Shown here in pieces: positions 43,522 through 52,800 of a DNA stretch of 64,000 bases (position 1 is its first letter; every line of letters starts with the position of its first letter). The stretch lies in NCBI RefSeq assembly GCF_022921075.1, contig NZ_CP095050.1, forward strand, positions 4,960,001 to 5,024,000, read 5' to 3'. The notes beneath the pieces are model-generated. The model saw only the letters and a list, made by a program, of their open reading frames with translations, ran no database searches and was not told the origin of the DNA. The translations under genes and the position numbers were made by a program. The stretch is from Hymenobacter sp. 5317J-9 (lineage in GTDB: Bacteria > Bacteroidota > Bacteroidia > Cytophagales > Hymenobacteraceae).

Positions 43522-46500
43522 TTATTGCAGCACCACCTTGCGGGTCAGCACCTCGGCGCCGGCCTGCACGCGCAGCGTGTAGAGGCCTGCGGCCAGGCCA
43601 CGGGTCGCCACGGTCTGCTCGCCGGTGCCGGCCAGGGGCTGGTGTTTCACCACTTGGCCCAGGGCGTTCAGCAGCGCGACCGTGCCGGTGCCGGCCGTAC
43701 CGGTGGCCAGGTGAAACAGCAGCTCGCCGGTGGCACTGGGGTTGGGGTACACGGCGAGGGCGGTGCTAAGGCTGTTGCGGCTGCTCGACACCACCGAGGG
43801 AGTAATGGTGAACGTACCCGGTGTATCCGAAGCGCCAAAGCCGCTCACGGCCAGATAATAGCCTTGGCCCACCGTGAGGCCACTCACCGATACGGTGCCC
43901 AGGGCCGTGTTGGCTGTGCCGCTGCCTTCGCACTGCACCAGGTTGAACGGACCAGCCGAGCAGCTGGGGCTGGTGAAGATGCGCAAGGTGCCGGCAGGGG
44001 CGCCGGTCAGCGTCAGGGTCATGTTCGGGCCGGTGGGCGAGAAGGCAAACCACACGTCGCGGGGCAGGTTGCCGCCGCCGCAGGCCGGCGTGCTGATGCC
44101 GGCTTGGGTGCTGGTGCTGGCACCGCTGTTCGAAGACGTCGTGGTGACGCCGGTAATTAGCGCCACGGCGTTGCAGGGCTCGTCGTTGGGCGGGGTGGGC
44201 TGATTGAAGGTGAGGGTCTGGGTGTTGTTGCTGGCGTTGCCGTCGGGGTTGCCGTTGGGCAGGCTGGCCGTCACGCTCAGGGTGTTGGTGCCGCTCACGC
44301 TCACGTTGGCGCCCTGCGTGAAGCTGAGCTGCTGGCTGGCGCCGGTGGCCAGCGAAAGGCCCGTGAAGGTTTGCGACACGGGCGTGGCCCCGTTGAGGCT
44401 GTAGGCCAACGTTACGGAGGCCAGCGGGCCCACGCCGTTGTTGCGAATGGTGACGCGCACGGGGTTCACGCCCGGCACGGCCACGGCCGTGGGCGAGTCG
44501 ATGCTCACGAGGGCCACGTCGTCGGTCACGGGCGCAAACTCGTAGGCGCCCAGGTCGGGCGGCGTGGAGCGCAGCACGCCCGCAAAGTCGCGCGGCACGC
44601 GGGCCAGCGCAACGCCAGCGCCGTTGAGCGGAGCGGTGGTAGGCTGCAGGTTGCCCTGGGCCAGGTTGGCGAAGCGGGGCTCGGCCTGCACGCTGTTCTG
44701 GTCGTAGGCGTTGCCGTTGGCGGTGCGCCAGTCCGAGAGGGCCGCGTAGTTGGTGGTGCCGTAGCGGCCCGTGAAGTAGAGCGCGCCGGTGCCCACGTAC
44801 AGGTCGTTGTAGTTCGAGGTGATGGTCGAGGTCGTCGTCACAAAGTACAGCGCGTACTTGCTGCCCGTGCCGCCGGTGCGCGTCACGCTCACCAGGTTGT
44901 TGCGGAAGTCGATGCCCGTGGCCGCGCCGGTCTGGTAAAAGCCGTAGGTGGTTCGCGTGGTGCCCGGCCCGGCGTTGTCGAGCGAAAACGTGTTGTGGTA
45001 GTAGCGGGCGAAGTCGGAGCTGGTGTTGTAGATGCCGTACTCCGTGCCCGCGCCGTTGAAGTTGTAGACGAGGTTGTTCACTGCGTCGTTTTCGGCCCCG
45101 GCCGTACCGTCGCTGGTGAAATACAGGCCGTACGCCGCCGCCGTGTCGCTGGTGTTGCCCGTGAAGCTGTCGTGGATGCGGTTGCGTTCGATGGCCGTGC
45201 CCGCGCTGCCCACCAGGTACACGCCATAAAAGGTGCTCACGTTGACGCGGGTGCTGCGGTGAATGTTATTGCCGAGCAACTGGGCGCCCGACTGGTTTTC
45301 CACGTCCAGACCGTAGGCGTAGAAGTCGCGGATTTCGTTGCCCGTCACGCGCAGGCCGGTGGCACGGCTCGTGGTGCTCGTGCCCGTCACAATCACGCAG
45401 TAGTAGCCGCCGCTGAGCACGTTGTTCTCGATGCGCAGGTTGCGCGCATCGCCGGCCGAAGTGCCCGATGCCACGCCGCCGCTGGCCGCAATGGCGGCAT
45501 CGGCCGTGGTCGAGGTGGCCGTGGCCGGGCCCATCACCACGCAGCTGGCCACGCGGTTGTTGTTGGCCGCGCCCACCAGCAGCACGCCGATGCCGTAGGT
45601 GGTGCCCGCCGAAGCGTCAATGGTCAGGTTTTGCAGGGTCACGTAGTCGGTGCCGTTCAGCAGCACGGCGGCCGGCTGAGCCGAGGTGCCGGTGTAGCGC
45701 AGGGTCTGCTTGCTGGCGCCGCCGTCCACCACAATGGTGTCGGTGGCGCTCACGCCCGTTACCTGGTCCAGCGAAAACTGCTCATTGTACGGCCCGTTCA
45801 GCACGTTGAAGCGCACACTGGCCGAGATGCCGCCCGAGTTGAGCGCCGCCGCCACTTCCGCAAAACTGGCGAAATTGGTGCCGCCCGTGGGCTGGCTTTT
45901 GTTGATGGTGTAGGTGCCGGCCATGGCCGTGTACAGCGTCAGCGTCTGGCTGTTGTTGCCGGGGTTGGCGTCGGTGCTGCCATTGGGCAGGCTGGCCGTC
46001 ACGGCCAGCACGTTGGCGCCCGTCACGATGGTGGCCGGGGTGGTGAACGACACGGCGCGGGTGGTGCCGGGGGCCACGCCGCCGGTCAGGGTGAAGGTTT
46101 GGGCCACCGGCGTGCCCCCGTTCAGCGTGTACTCCAGCCGCACCGAGTTCAGGGCCACTGCGCCGTTGTTGCGAATCGTCACCGTCACGGGGCGGGCGCC
46201 GGGGGCCACGGGCGCCGTGGGCGAGTCGATGCTTTCCACCGCCACGTCGTTGCTGGCCGGCGTGAATTCGTAAGCGCCCAGGTCGGGGGCCGTGGTGCTG
46301 CGCAGGGCGTTGGCAAAATCGCGCGGCACCCGCGCCAGCGGCGTGGCCGTGCCGTTGAGGGGGCTGGCCGAGGGTACCAGGGTCGGGCTCACAAACTCGG
46401 GGTTTACCTGCACGCTGTTCTGGTCGTACGCGCCGCCGTTGGCGGTGCGCCAGTTGGCCAGAGTGGCGTAGTCGGTGGTGCCGTAGGTGCCGGTCACGTA

Positions 46501-47739
46501 GCCGGGGCCGCTGCCCACGTACAAGTCGTTGTAGTTCGAGGCGATGGTCGACGCGGTGGTGACGAACGCCAGGGCCGTTTTGTCGCCCGAGCCGCCGGTG
46601 CGCGTCACGCTTATCACGTTGTTGCGCAGCTCAATGCCCGTGGCCGAAGTTGTCTGATAGAAGCCGTAGGTGGTTTGGGTGGTGCCGGTGGCCGCCTGGT
46701 TGTCCAGCGAAATCGTGTTGTGGTAGTACCGAACGTAGTCAGCGCTGGTGTTGTAACAGCCGTATTCAGTCCCCGAGCCATTGAAGTTGTAGACGAGGTT
46801 GTTCACCACGTCATTTTCCGCGCCGGCCGTCGCATCGCCCGAGAAGTAGATGCCGTAGGCCGCTCCCGTGGCCGCCGTATTGCCCGTGAACGGGTCGTGA
46901 ATGCGGTTACGCTCCACGGCCGCGCTGGCGGTGCCAAGCAGGTACACGCCGTAGAAGGCCCCCACGGTGGCGCGGGTGCTGCGGTGCACGTTGTTGTTGA
47001 GCACGCGGGGCGCGCTGGAATTCTCCACGTCGAGGCCGTAGACATAAAAGTCCCGGATTTCGTTGCCCGTTACCCGAATGCCCGTGGTGCGGGCCGTGGT
47101 GCTGGTGCCGGTCAGAATCAGGCAGTAGTAGCCGCCGCTGAGCACGTTGTTCTCGATGCGCAGGTTGTTGGCGTCGCCGGCCGAGCTGGCCGAGGTCACG
47201 GTGCCGCTGGCCGCAATGGCGGCGTTGGCCGTGGTCGAGGTAGCGCCGGTGGTGCCCATCACCACGCAGTTGGCCACGCGGTTGTTGTTGGCCGCGCCCA
47301 CCAGGTGCACGCCGATGCCGTAGGTAGCCCCCGCCGCCACGTCCACGGTCAGGTTTTGCAGGGTTACGTAGTCGGTGCCGTTCAGCAGCACGGCGGCCGG
47401 CTGAGCCGAGGTGCCGGTGTAGCGCAGGGTTTGCTTGCTGGCGCCGCCGTCCACCACAATGGTGTCGGTGGCGCTCACGCCCATGACCTGGCCCAGCGAA
47501 AACTGCTCATTGTACGGCCCGTTCAGCACGTTGAAGCGCACACTGGCCGAAATGCCCGACGTGTTCAGGGCCGTAGCGGCCGCCGCAAAGCTGGCGAAGT
47601 TGGTGCCGCCCGTGGGCTGGTTTTTGTCGATGGTGTAGGTGCCGGCCAACTGTGCCATGGCAGTGGTTCCGGTCAGCAGCATCAGGCCCGCCGCCAGCCC
47701 GCCGAGGCGGAAAAGCGGACGGCTGGTTCTGGGCGTCAT
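43522..47739 (-). CDS. giant beta-helix T9SS protein with an internal 575-aa duplication
   Basis: A 1405-aa secreted protein. The ATG at 47739 gives MTPRTSRPLFRLGGLAAGLMLLTGTTAMAQ, a signal peptide; ATG 47766 is possible. Two tandem copies follow, each with a right-handed parallel beta-helix (repeated (I/L)RNNVIS, RITGNEIRDFYVYG, NNNRVANCVVMG motifs) and a CARDB-like Ig module (NDVAVESIDSPTAPVAPGARPVTVTIRNNG, then AVSFTTP and LPNG.TDANPGNNSQTL). The copies are 1725 bp (575 aa) apart and long stretches are identical at DNA level. A C-terminal PPC-like domain (GNLPRDVWFAFSPTGPNMTLTL) and a Por sorting domain (LAVYPNPSATGELLFHLA...LAAGLYTLRVQAGAEVLTRKVVLQ) close it. A polysaccharide-binding or adhesin role is likely but unproven. 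Confidence 0.9.
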   Translation of the reverse strand: MTPRTSRPLFRLGGLAAGLMLLTGTTAMAQLAGTYTIDKNQPTGGTNFASFAAAATALNTSGISASVRFNVLNGPYNEQFSLGQVMGVSATDTIVVDGGASKQTLRYTGTSAQPAAVLLNGTDYVTLQNLTVDVAAGATYGIGVHLVGAANNNRVANCVVMGTTGATSTTANAAIAASGTVTSASSAGDANNLRIENNVLSGGYYCLILTGTSTTARTTGIRVTGNEIRDFYVYGLDVENSSAPRVLNNNVHRSTRATVGAFYGVYLLGTASAAVERNRIHDPFTGNTAATGAAYGIYFSGDATAGAENDVVNNLVYNFNGSGTEYGCYNTSADYVRYYHNTISLDNQAATGTTQTTYGFYQTTSATGIELRNNVISVTRTGGSGDKTALAFVTTASTIASNYNDLYVGSGPGYVTGTYGTTDYATLANWRTANGGAYDQNSVQVNPEFVSPTLVPSASPLNGTATPLARVPRDFANALRSTTAPDLGAYEFTPASNDVAVESIDSPTAPVAPGARPVTVTIRNNGAVALNSVRLEYTLNGGTPVAQTFTLTGGVAPGTTRAVSFTTPATIVTGANVLAVTASLPNGSTDANPGNNSQTLTLYTAMAGTYTINKSQPTGGTNFASFAEVAAALNSGGISASVRFNVLNGPYNEQFSLDQVTGVSATDTIVVDGGASKQTLRYTGTSAQPAAVLLNGTDYVTLQNLTIDASAGTTYGIGVLLVGAANNNRVASCVVMGPATATSTTADAAIAASGGVASGTSAGDARNLRIENNVLSGGYYCVIVTGTSTTSRATGLRVTGNEIRDFYAYGLDVENQSGAQLLGNNIHRSTRVNVSTFYGVYLVGSAGTAIERNRIHDSFTGNTSDTAAAYGLYFTSDGTAGAENDAVNNLVYNFNGAGTEYGIYNTSSDFARYYHNTFSLDNAGPGTTRTTYGFYQTGAATGIDFRNNLVSVTRTGGTGSKYALYFVTTTSTITSNYNDLYVGTGALYFTGRYGTTNYAALSDWRTANGNAYDQNSVQAEPRFANLAQGNLQPTTAPLNGAGVALARVPRDFAGVLRSTPPDLGAYEFAPVTDDVALVSIDSPTAVAVPGVNPVRVTIRNNGVGPLASVTLAYSLNGATPVSQTFTGLSLATGASQQLSFTQGANVSVSGTNTLSVTASLPNGNPDGNASNNTQTLTFNQPTPPNDEPCNAVALITGVTTTSSNSGASTSTQAGISTPACGGGNLPRDVWFAFSPTGPNMTLTLTGAPAGTLRIFTSPSCSAGPFNLVQCEGSGTANTALGTVSVSGLTVGQGYYLAVSGFGASDTPGTFTITPSVVSSSRNSLSTALAVYPNPSATGELLFHLATGTAGTGTVALLNALGQVVKHQPLAGTGEQTVATRGLAAGLYTLRVQAGAEVLTRKVVLQ

Positions 47740-47911
47740 CGTTTGTTGTCGAGTAGCTCTACTCATAAGGAAAGAGAAAAGGGTGGAAGTATCGATAAGC
47801 GGCAGAAAGGAAGCGCGTTGCGGATTTTTTAAAATCCTCCTTCATAGTTACGCACTTATTGTCAAATCCTCAATTTAACCGGATTTTAATCTCATTTTAA
47901 TAACCGTATGT

Positions 47912-48037
47912 TTGGCAATTGCGCTGGTGAGGTTTGCAACGTTTCCGCCTTCCGTCGAAAATCAACCGGCCCGGCACTGGTTTTTTTGCCAAAAATTCAA
48001 TTGCAACACAATTTTGGCTTTGGCCATTTTTTGCCAA
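47912..48037. promoter_or_regulatory. cluster of TTGGCAA/TTGCCAA sites upstream of the beta-helix gene
   Basis: TTGGCAA at 47912-47918, TTGCCAA at 47986-47992 and at 48031-48037. The same word recurs upstream of the neighbouring pappalysin gene. Confidence 0.5.
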
Positions 48038-48091
48038 TCCGGCAATTCGCCTGCTGTGCACGTCGTCTTTAGCCAGCCCCGGGCGCGCATC

Positions 48092-48126
48092 AAAAAAGGC
48101 CCCGGCTATGTAGCCGGGGCCTTCTC
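48092..48126 (-). terminator. intrinsic terminator of the pappalysin gene
   Basis: AAAAAAGGCCCCGGCTA(tg)TAGCCGGGGCCTT gives a strong stem; on the minus strand it is followed by TTTTTT. Confidence 0.88.
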
Positions 48127-48180
48127 TCTAACGTGCGTATCAGGGCCGCTGCGGGCATCCTAATTGGATGCGGGCGCGGC

Positions 48181-49509
48181 TTACTCCTTCTCGAAACGCT
48201 GACGTGACGTGTTCACGCCGTCGCTGATGCTGATGTAGTAGAGGCCTTTGGGCAGCGCGGCGGTTTGCAGCGTGCCCTGGCCGTTGTAGCGGGCCTGGGT
48301 CATTTCGTGGCCGCTCATGTCATACACGCGCACGGCGTAGCGGGCGGCGTCGGTGCCGGCGGGCAGCGTCAGGCTCACGGCGTCGCGGCCGGGGTTGGGG
48401 TATACCGTGGTGGGGGCCACCGCGGCCGTCTGGCGCAGCACGCCGCTGGCCACGGCGAAGCTGGAGCGGGCGCCGCCGGCATCAAACACGGCGGTCATGC
48501 GGGTGGCCTGGCCCTGCGAGAACATGAACATGCACTTGTCGTCGGTATAGTCCATGTAGTTCATGAACATGTCGCCGCCCGTGGCAGCGTTGGTGCACGA
48601 GGACTTGCCGGCGGCCGGGCAGCCGTAGTTCTCGGCGCCCTGGTTGGGAGTATCGGCTACTTGGTCGGAGCCGGTGCAGGCGCCGCTGTCGTCGCCCCAG
48701 ATGTGGCGCAGGTTCATCCAGTGGCCCACTTCGTGGGTGGCGGTGCGGCCCAGGTCGTAGGTGGTGGTGTAGGTGCCGGCGGGGTATTTGGCGCGGCTGC
48801 CGAAGGCCGAGTACAGAATCACGACGCCGTCGGTGGCGGTGGCGCCGCCGGGGAACTGAGCGTAGCCCAGCAGGCCCTGGCCCAGGTTGCACGACCACAG
48901 GTTGAGGTACTTGGTGGCGTCCCAGGCATCATCGCCGCCGCGTTTCGAGTTTTTCACCGCGTCGTTGGTGCTCCACGAGCGGGTTTTGGTGAACTTGTGG
49001 ATGATGCCCCCCGGAGCCAGCACAAAGCGCACCGGCGCCGCGGCCGCCAGGCCCGAGTACGGATAGGTTTTGTTGGCGTCGGCGTTGAGCTTCTGGAAGT
49101 CTTCGTTCAGCACGGCAATCTGCGATTGCACCTGGGCGTCGCTGATGTTTTCGGCCGCGGCGTTGTAGAGCACGTGCACGACTACCGGAATGGTGACGGT
49201 GCCGCTGAGCGCCGACGAGGTGCCCGTGGTGGTACCGCCGGTAGTGCCTCCGCTGTTGCGTTGCTGGGCCGCCGCGCGGGCGGCCACAAAGCGCTGCGTC
49301 TGGGCTTCAATGGCTTCCATGCGGCGTGCCAGGGCAGGGTCGGCGGCCATTTGGGCCTGCAACACGTCGTTGGCGGCGCAGGAGCGACGCAGGATAACGG
49401 GCGTCACGTCATCATTAACGGATTGGGCGGCACGGGATGCTACGTTTTGCGCCAGCAACGTGCCTGCGCTGCCTAGAAGGGCCAGCGCGGAGAGGTAAGC
49501 CTTTTTCAT
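48181..49509 (-). CDS. secreted pappalysin-like M43 metalloprotease with T9SS sorting domain
   Basis: A 442-aa secreted protease. The ATG at 49509 starts MKKAYLSALALLGSAGTLLAQ, a signal peptide; the open frame upstream is not family-like. A propeptide includes low-complexity Gly/Thr-rich text (SGGTTGGTTTGTSSA). The catalytic domain has TIPVVVHVLYNAAAENISDAQVQSQIAVLNEDFQKLNAD and the zinc motif HEVGHWMNLRHIWGD, a glycine-at-position-6 replaced form (HExxHxxxLxH), with a Met-turn in MFMNYMDYTDDKC. The C-terminal Por domain reads TTVYPNPGRDAVSLTLPAGT...LPKGLYYISISDGVNTSRQRF. It probably cleaves extracellular substrates. Confidence 0.93.
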   Translation of the reverse strand: MKKAYLSALALLGSAGTLLAQNVASRAAQSVNDDVTPVILRRSCAANDVLQAQMAADPALARRMEAIEAQTQRFVAARAAAQQRNSGGTTGGTTTGTSSALSGTVTIPVVVHVLYNAAAENISDAQVQSQIAVLNEDFQKLNADANKTYPYSGLAAAAPVRFVLAPGGIIHKFTKTRSWSTNDAVKNSKRGGDDAWDATKYLNLWSCNLGQGLLGYAQFPGGATATDGVVILYSAFGSRAKYPAGTYTTTYDLGRTATHEVGHWMNLRHIWGDDSGACTGSDQVADTPNQGAENYGCPAAGKSSCTNAATGGDMFMNYMDYTDDKCMFMFSQGQATRMTAVFDAGGARSSFAVASGVLRQTAAVAPTTVYPNPGRDAVSLTLPAGTDAARYAVRVYDMSGHEMTQARYNGQGTLQTAALPKGLYYISISDGVNTSRQRFEKE

Positions 49510-49563
49510 GTAGTTGTGGAAAATAAGTGGTGGGAAAGGAGGTAAGAAAATGGTGACTTCGAA

Positions 49564-49641
49564 TTGCCAAGCTAGGAATATTTTTTGGCAAGCCAACTGT
49601 TTTCCGTTAACAGTTCTTGAACGAATGTGCTGATTTGGCAA
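49564..49641. promoter_or_regulatory. three TTGGCAA/TTGCCAA sites upstream of the pappalysin gene
   Basis: TTGCCAA 49564-49570, TTGGCAA 49585-49591, TTGGCAA 49635-49641. They sit 55-132 bp before the ATG, where an activator or repressor would bind. The remaining 49510-49843 gap is AT-rich. Confidence 0.5.
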
Positions 49642-49762
49642 CCATAACCATGAAAATACTAACTAAAAATTGAATCTATTGAAAAAGTATGCTCTTGGCG
49701 GCTTGTTTGGGCAGTTGGCCACAGTTGGGAGCAAGCGCCAAATTTTACACGTCCTCTCACCC

Positions 49763-49813
49763 AAAAAATGACAGCCCCGGCCGCTCATTCCGGAGAACAA
49801 GTGGCCGGGGCTG
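49763..49813 (-). terminator. intrinsic terminator of the phosphoesterase-barrel gene
   Basis: Stem CAGCCCCGGCC (49772-49782) with GGCCGGGGCTG (49803-49813), loop about 20 nt, followed on the minus strand by TCATTTTTT. Confidence 0.85.
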
Positions 49814-49843
49814 CCAGGGCAAAGGCTGGGGCAAACCGGTGGC

Positions 49844-52800
49844 CTAGAACAAGAAATCGAAGCCCACGAAAACCAGCTTCTCCTCCCCTATCGAGTAGGT
49901 GGCGTTGATGACGGCCTGCTTCAGGATGTCGACGTAGACGCCGCCGCCAAAGCCGCTGTGCAGGGCCGAGAGGCCGGAGCGGGTGTCGTTGTCGGAATAC
50001 ACGCGGCCGAAGTCGGCCAGGCCCAGAATGCCCAGCTTGCCCGGAAACAGGTAGGCGTTGAAGGACAGCAGCTGCAGGCGGGCTTCAAAGTTGCCGTAGA
50101 CGCTGCTGCGGCCCGAGTAGCGGGTGCGGCGGTAGCCGCGCAGGTTGGTGGTGCCACCCAGCGTGTTGGCCTGGTAGAAGCGGTAGTCGCCCAGGTTATG
50201 CGCCACGCCAATGCGGCCGGCATAGGTGATTTGGAAGGGCAGGTTGGGCGTGAGGTAAGCCCGGATTTCGGAAGTCAGGCGGCCGTATTGCAGCTGCTCG
50301 CCATTGAGCTGGAAGTTGTACTGAAACTCGTTGTACCAGCGAATGCCAATGCGCGGGTTTTTGGGCGAGGAGCTGGCATCGAGGTTGAGGTAGAGCAGGC
50401 CGCCGAGGTACTGGTTGACCTGAAAGTCGGAGGCCCGGATGCCGAAGTGACGGTTTTCGTAGGTCACGTCGCCGCCGCGGGTCAGGCTGTCTTTGATGAC
50501 CGAGCCAATGGGATCTTTTTCCACGCGGAACTGCTCGTAGCGCGGGCCCACGCCCAGCTTCAGGAAGCTGAACAGGTTGCGCTCCAGGGTAGGCGCCACG
50601 TTCAGGCTGTTGAAGCGCACGCGGTAGGCCGAGTTCACGGTGCGCACGGTCACGCGGCCGCGGTTGGAATCTTCGGTGGCTAGGTTGGCGGTGTTGTTGC
50701 CGATGCCGAAGAAGTTGTACAGAAGTTGCGGGCCGTAGTACTGCGCCGCAATGTGCAGGTCGTACTTGCCAAACATGCGCGTGAACTGCCCCGTGTACTT
50801 GAAGTTGTAGGCGTCGCGGGCCGGGGCGAAGTTGGCCACCAGGCTTTGCTCAGAAGAGAAGGGCTCGCGGCGGAAGCCGTAACGGCGGTGCGTGATGCCG
50901 CCGCCCAGCAGCAGGCCGTCGTCGATGTTGTAACCGAAAAACAAGGCCGGGCCGGTGTAGTTCAGGCGGTAGTCTTTCAGGTCGAAGCGCTTGGGGTGGT
51001 CGTAGCGGCTCACATCCACGCCGGGCTCTAGGCGCAGGCGCGCTTCCTTTCCGGCGTTGATGACGTTGCCGGTATCGGCGTCGTAAATCTGCGTTTTGTG
51101 CAGGAAGCCCCCCACGTGGCTCACGTCGCGGATGGTGTCGCGGTCGGTGCCGCCTATCACGCGCACCTTCACCGACTTGCTGGCGTCTCCCTTCACCAGG
51201 TAGGTGTCGTTGCCGCTGATGCCGTAGAGGCGCAGCTCGTCGGTGATGCCGTACTCCACGGTGCGGTCGAAGAGCACCTTGGTCACCTTGCCTTCCTTCG
51301 TGATTTTGCGCACCGTCACGTGCACGTTGCCGTTGGGCAGGCGGTCCACCACAAACTGCTCGTTTTTCTGGGTGCCGCGCACTTCCACAATGTCGGCCAC
51401 CACGTCGGCGTATTTGGCGGCCACGTCGGGCAGCAGGTCGCGCCGGCTTTTCAGCTTGGCCATGATTTCCTTGGCGTGCAGGTCGTAAATCTCCTTGGGC
51501 CACTTGTCGCGGAAGGCTTTTTCAATCACCTCGTCCGTGAGGTGCTCCTTCATGTACTGGGCCTGGGCTACCCACTGCTCGCGGCTCACGCTGCTCAGAA
51601 AGGTGCGGTCGTTGCTGAGGGCCGTTTGGTTCAGGCCCTTATAGTCGGCGTAGTCGTAGCCAAAGTTCTGGAAGTTGCGCACCGCAAACTTGCGGCTGAT
51701 GAGGAAGGGCAGCACACCGTCGCCTTTGAAGAAGGCAATGTCGCGGTCTTCGGGCACGGCCGTGAAGGTGCGGTCGCCGTCCTTGTCTTTCACCTCGGCC
51801 CAGCGCCACTGGTCCTCGTGCCGGTCCCAGTCGCCTATCCACATATCGAACAGGCGCGAGCGGGCAAAAGCCACGGCGTCAATCTTGTTGTCGTTGTCTT
51901 CGAGCAGACGCTCCAGCATCTTGTCTGTGCCCACCAAGTTTTTGGCGTAGCCCAGGCTGGCCACGTTGCTCTGGTCGTCCTTGGCGTCTTCCTCAATGGC
52001 AGCCGGCTTGTTCGAGAACGCGCTGTAGTACTGGCCCAGCAGAGGGTCCTGCGGAATGTACACCGGCTCGGGGTTGGTGTGCAGAATGCCGGCCGCCGTG
52101 CCCAGCGGCGGCAGCACAAACGAGGCATACGGGTGCTGGGCCGAAATCTGGTCCTGCAGAATGTCTTTGGCAAAGCCCGTGCGCAGGGCCTCGGGCAGCA
52201 CCGCGGCGGGGTCTTTGTCGATGCCGCGCAGCGAGAAGTTGTGGCCGGCTTCGTTGCGCACTTTCAGCGAGGCGGTTTGCTTGCCGCCACCGGTTTTGTA
52301 GGGCACCAGGCCGCCTTTGTCGTTGGCCAGGTCCAGCAGGCGGAACTTCACGGGCGTGGCCCACTCCTTGCGGTAGTGCTCGCCCAGCAGCCAGTTGTGG
52401 AAGCCGCCGTGCTTGTTGTAGCCGGGGTTAATGGCCACCACCACGCTGCTGTCGCGGAAGTCGGGGCGCTTGGTGGGCACGGGCTGGGCCTGCACGTCCT
52501 GCTCGTTCTTTTTCTTCTGCTTTTCGAGGGGCGTCATCGGCGCGGGCGCAGTGGCGGCCACGCCCTGCGTGGTTTTGGCATACAGCGGCGTGCGGAACAC
52601 GAGGCGGGCCTTGTCGCCGTTGCCCTGCGGGATGTAGTACTCGGTCCACACTTGGCCGTCGTCGTAGTAGTTCACGCAGGCCCAGCCCTTTTCCTTGTCC
52701 GAAAACAGGGCATCGCCGGCGCCGCCGGGCTTCACGTGCTGGGTTTTGCAGCCCGAGCCGCTCACGATGAGGTGGGTGGCGCCCTCCTTGAAGTATTGCA

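Larger units (their letters stand above)
47767..48180. other. intergenic region with TTGGCAA sites and terminator
   Basis: 414 bp upstream of the beta-helix gene. It holds three TTGGCAA/TTGCCAA words and a terminator at 48092-48126 for the pappalysin gene. No TAnnTTTG box or small gene was found. Confidence 0.5.

Noticed and set aside
44371-47832. 1153-codon plus-strand open frame opposite the beta-helix gene
   Set aside because: The minus-strand frame has a signal peptide, repeats and a sorting domain; the plus frame is a shadow.
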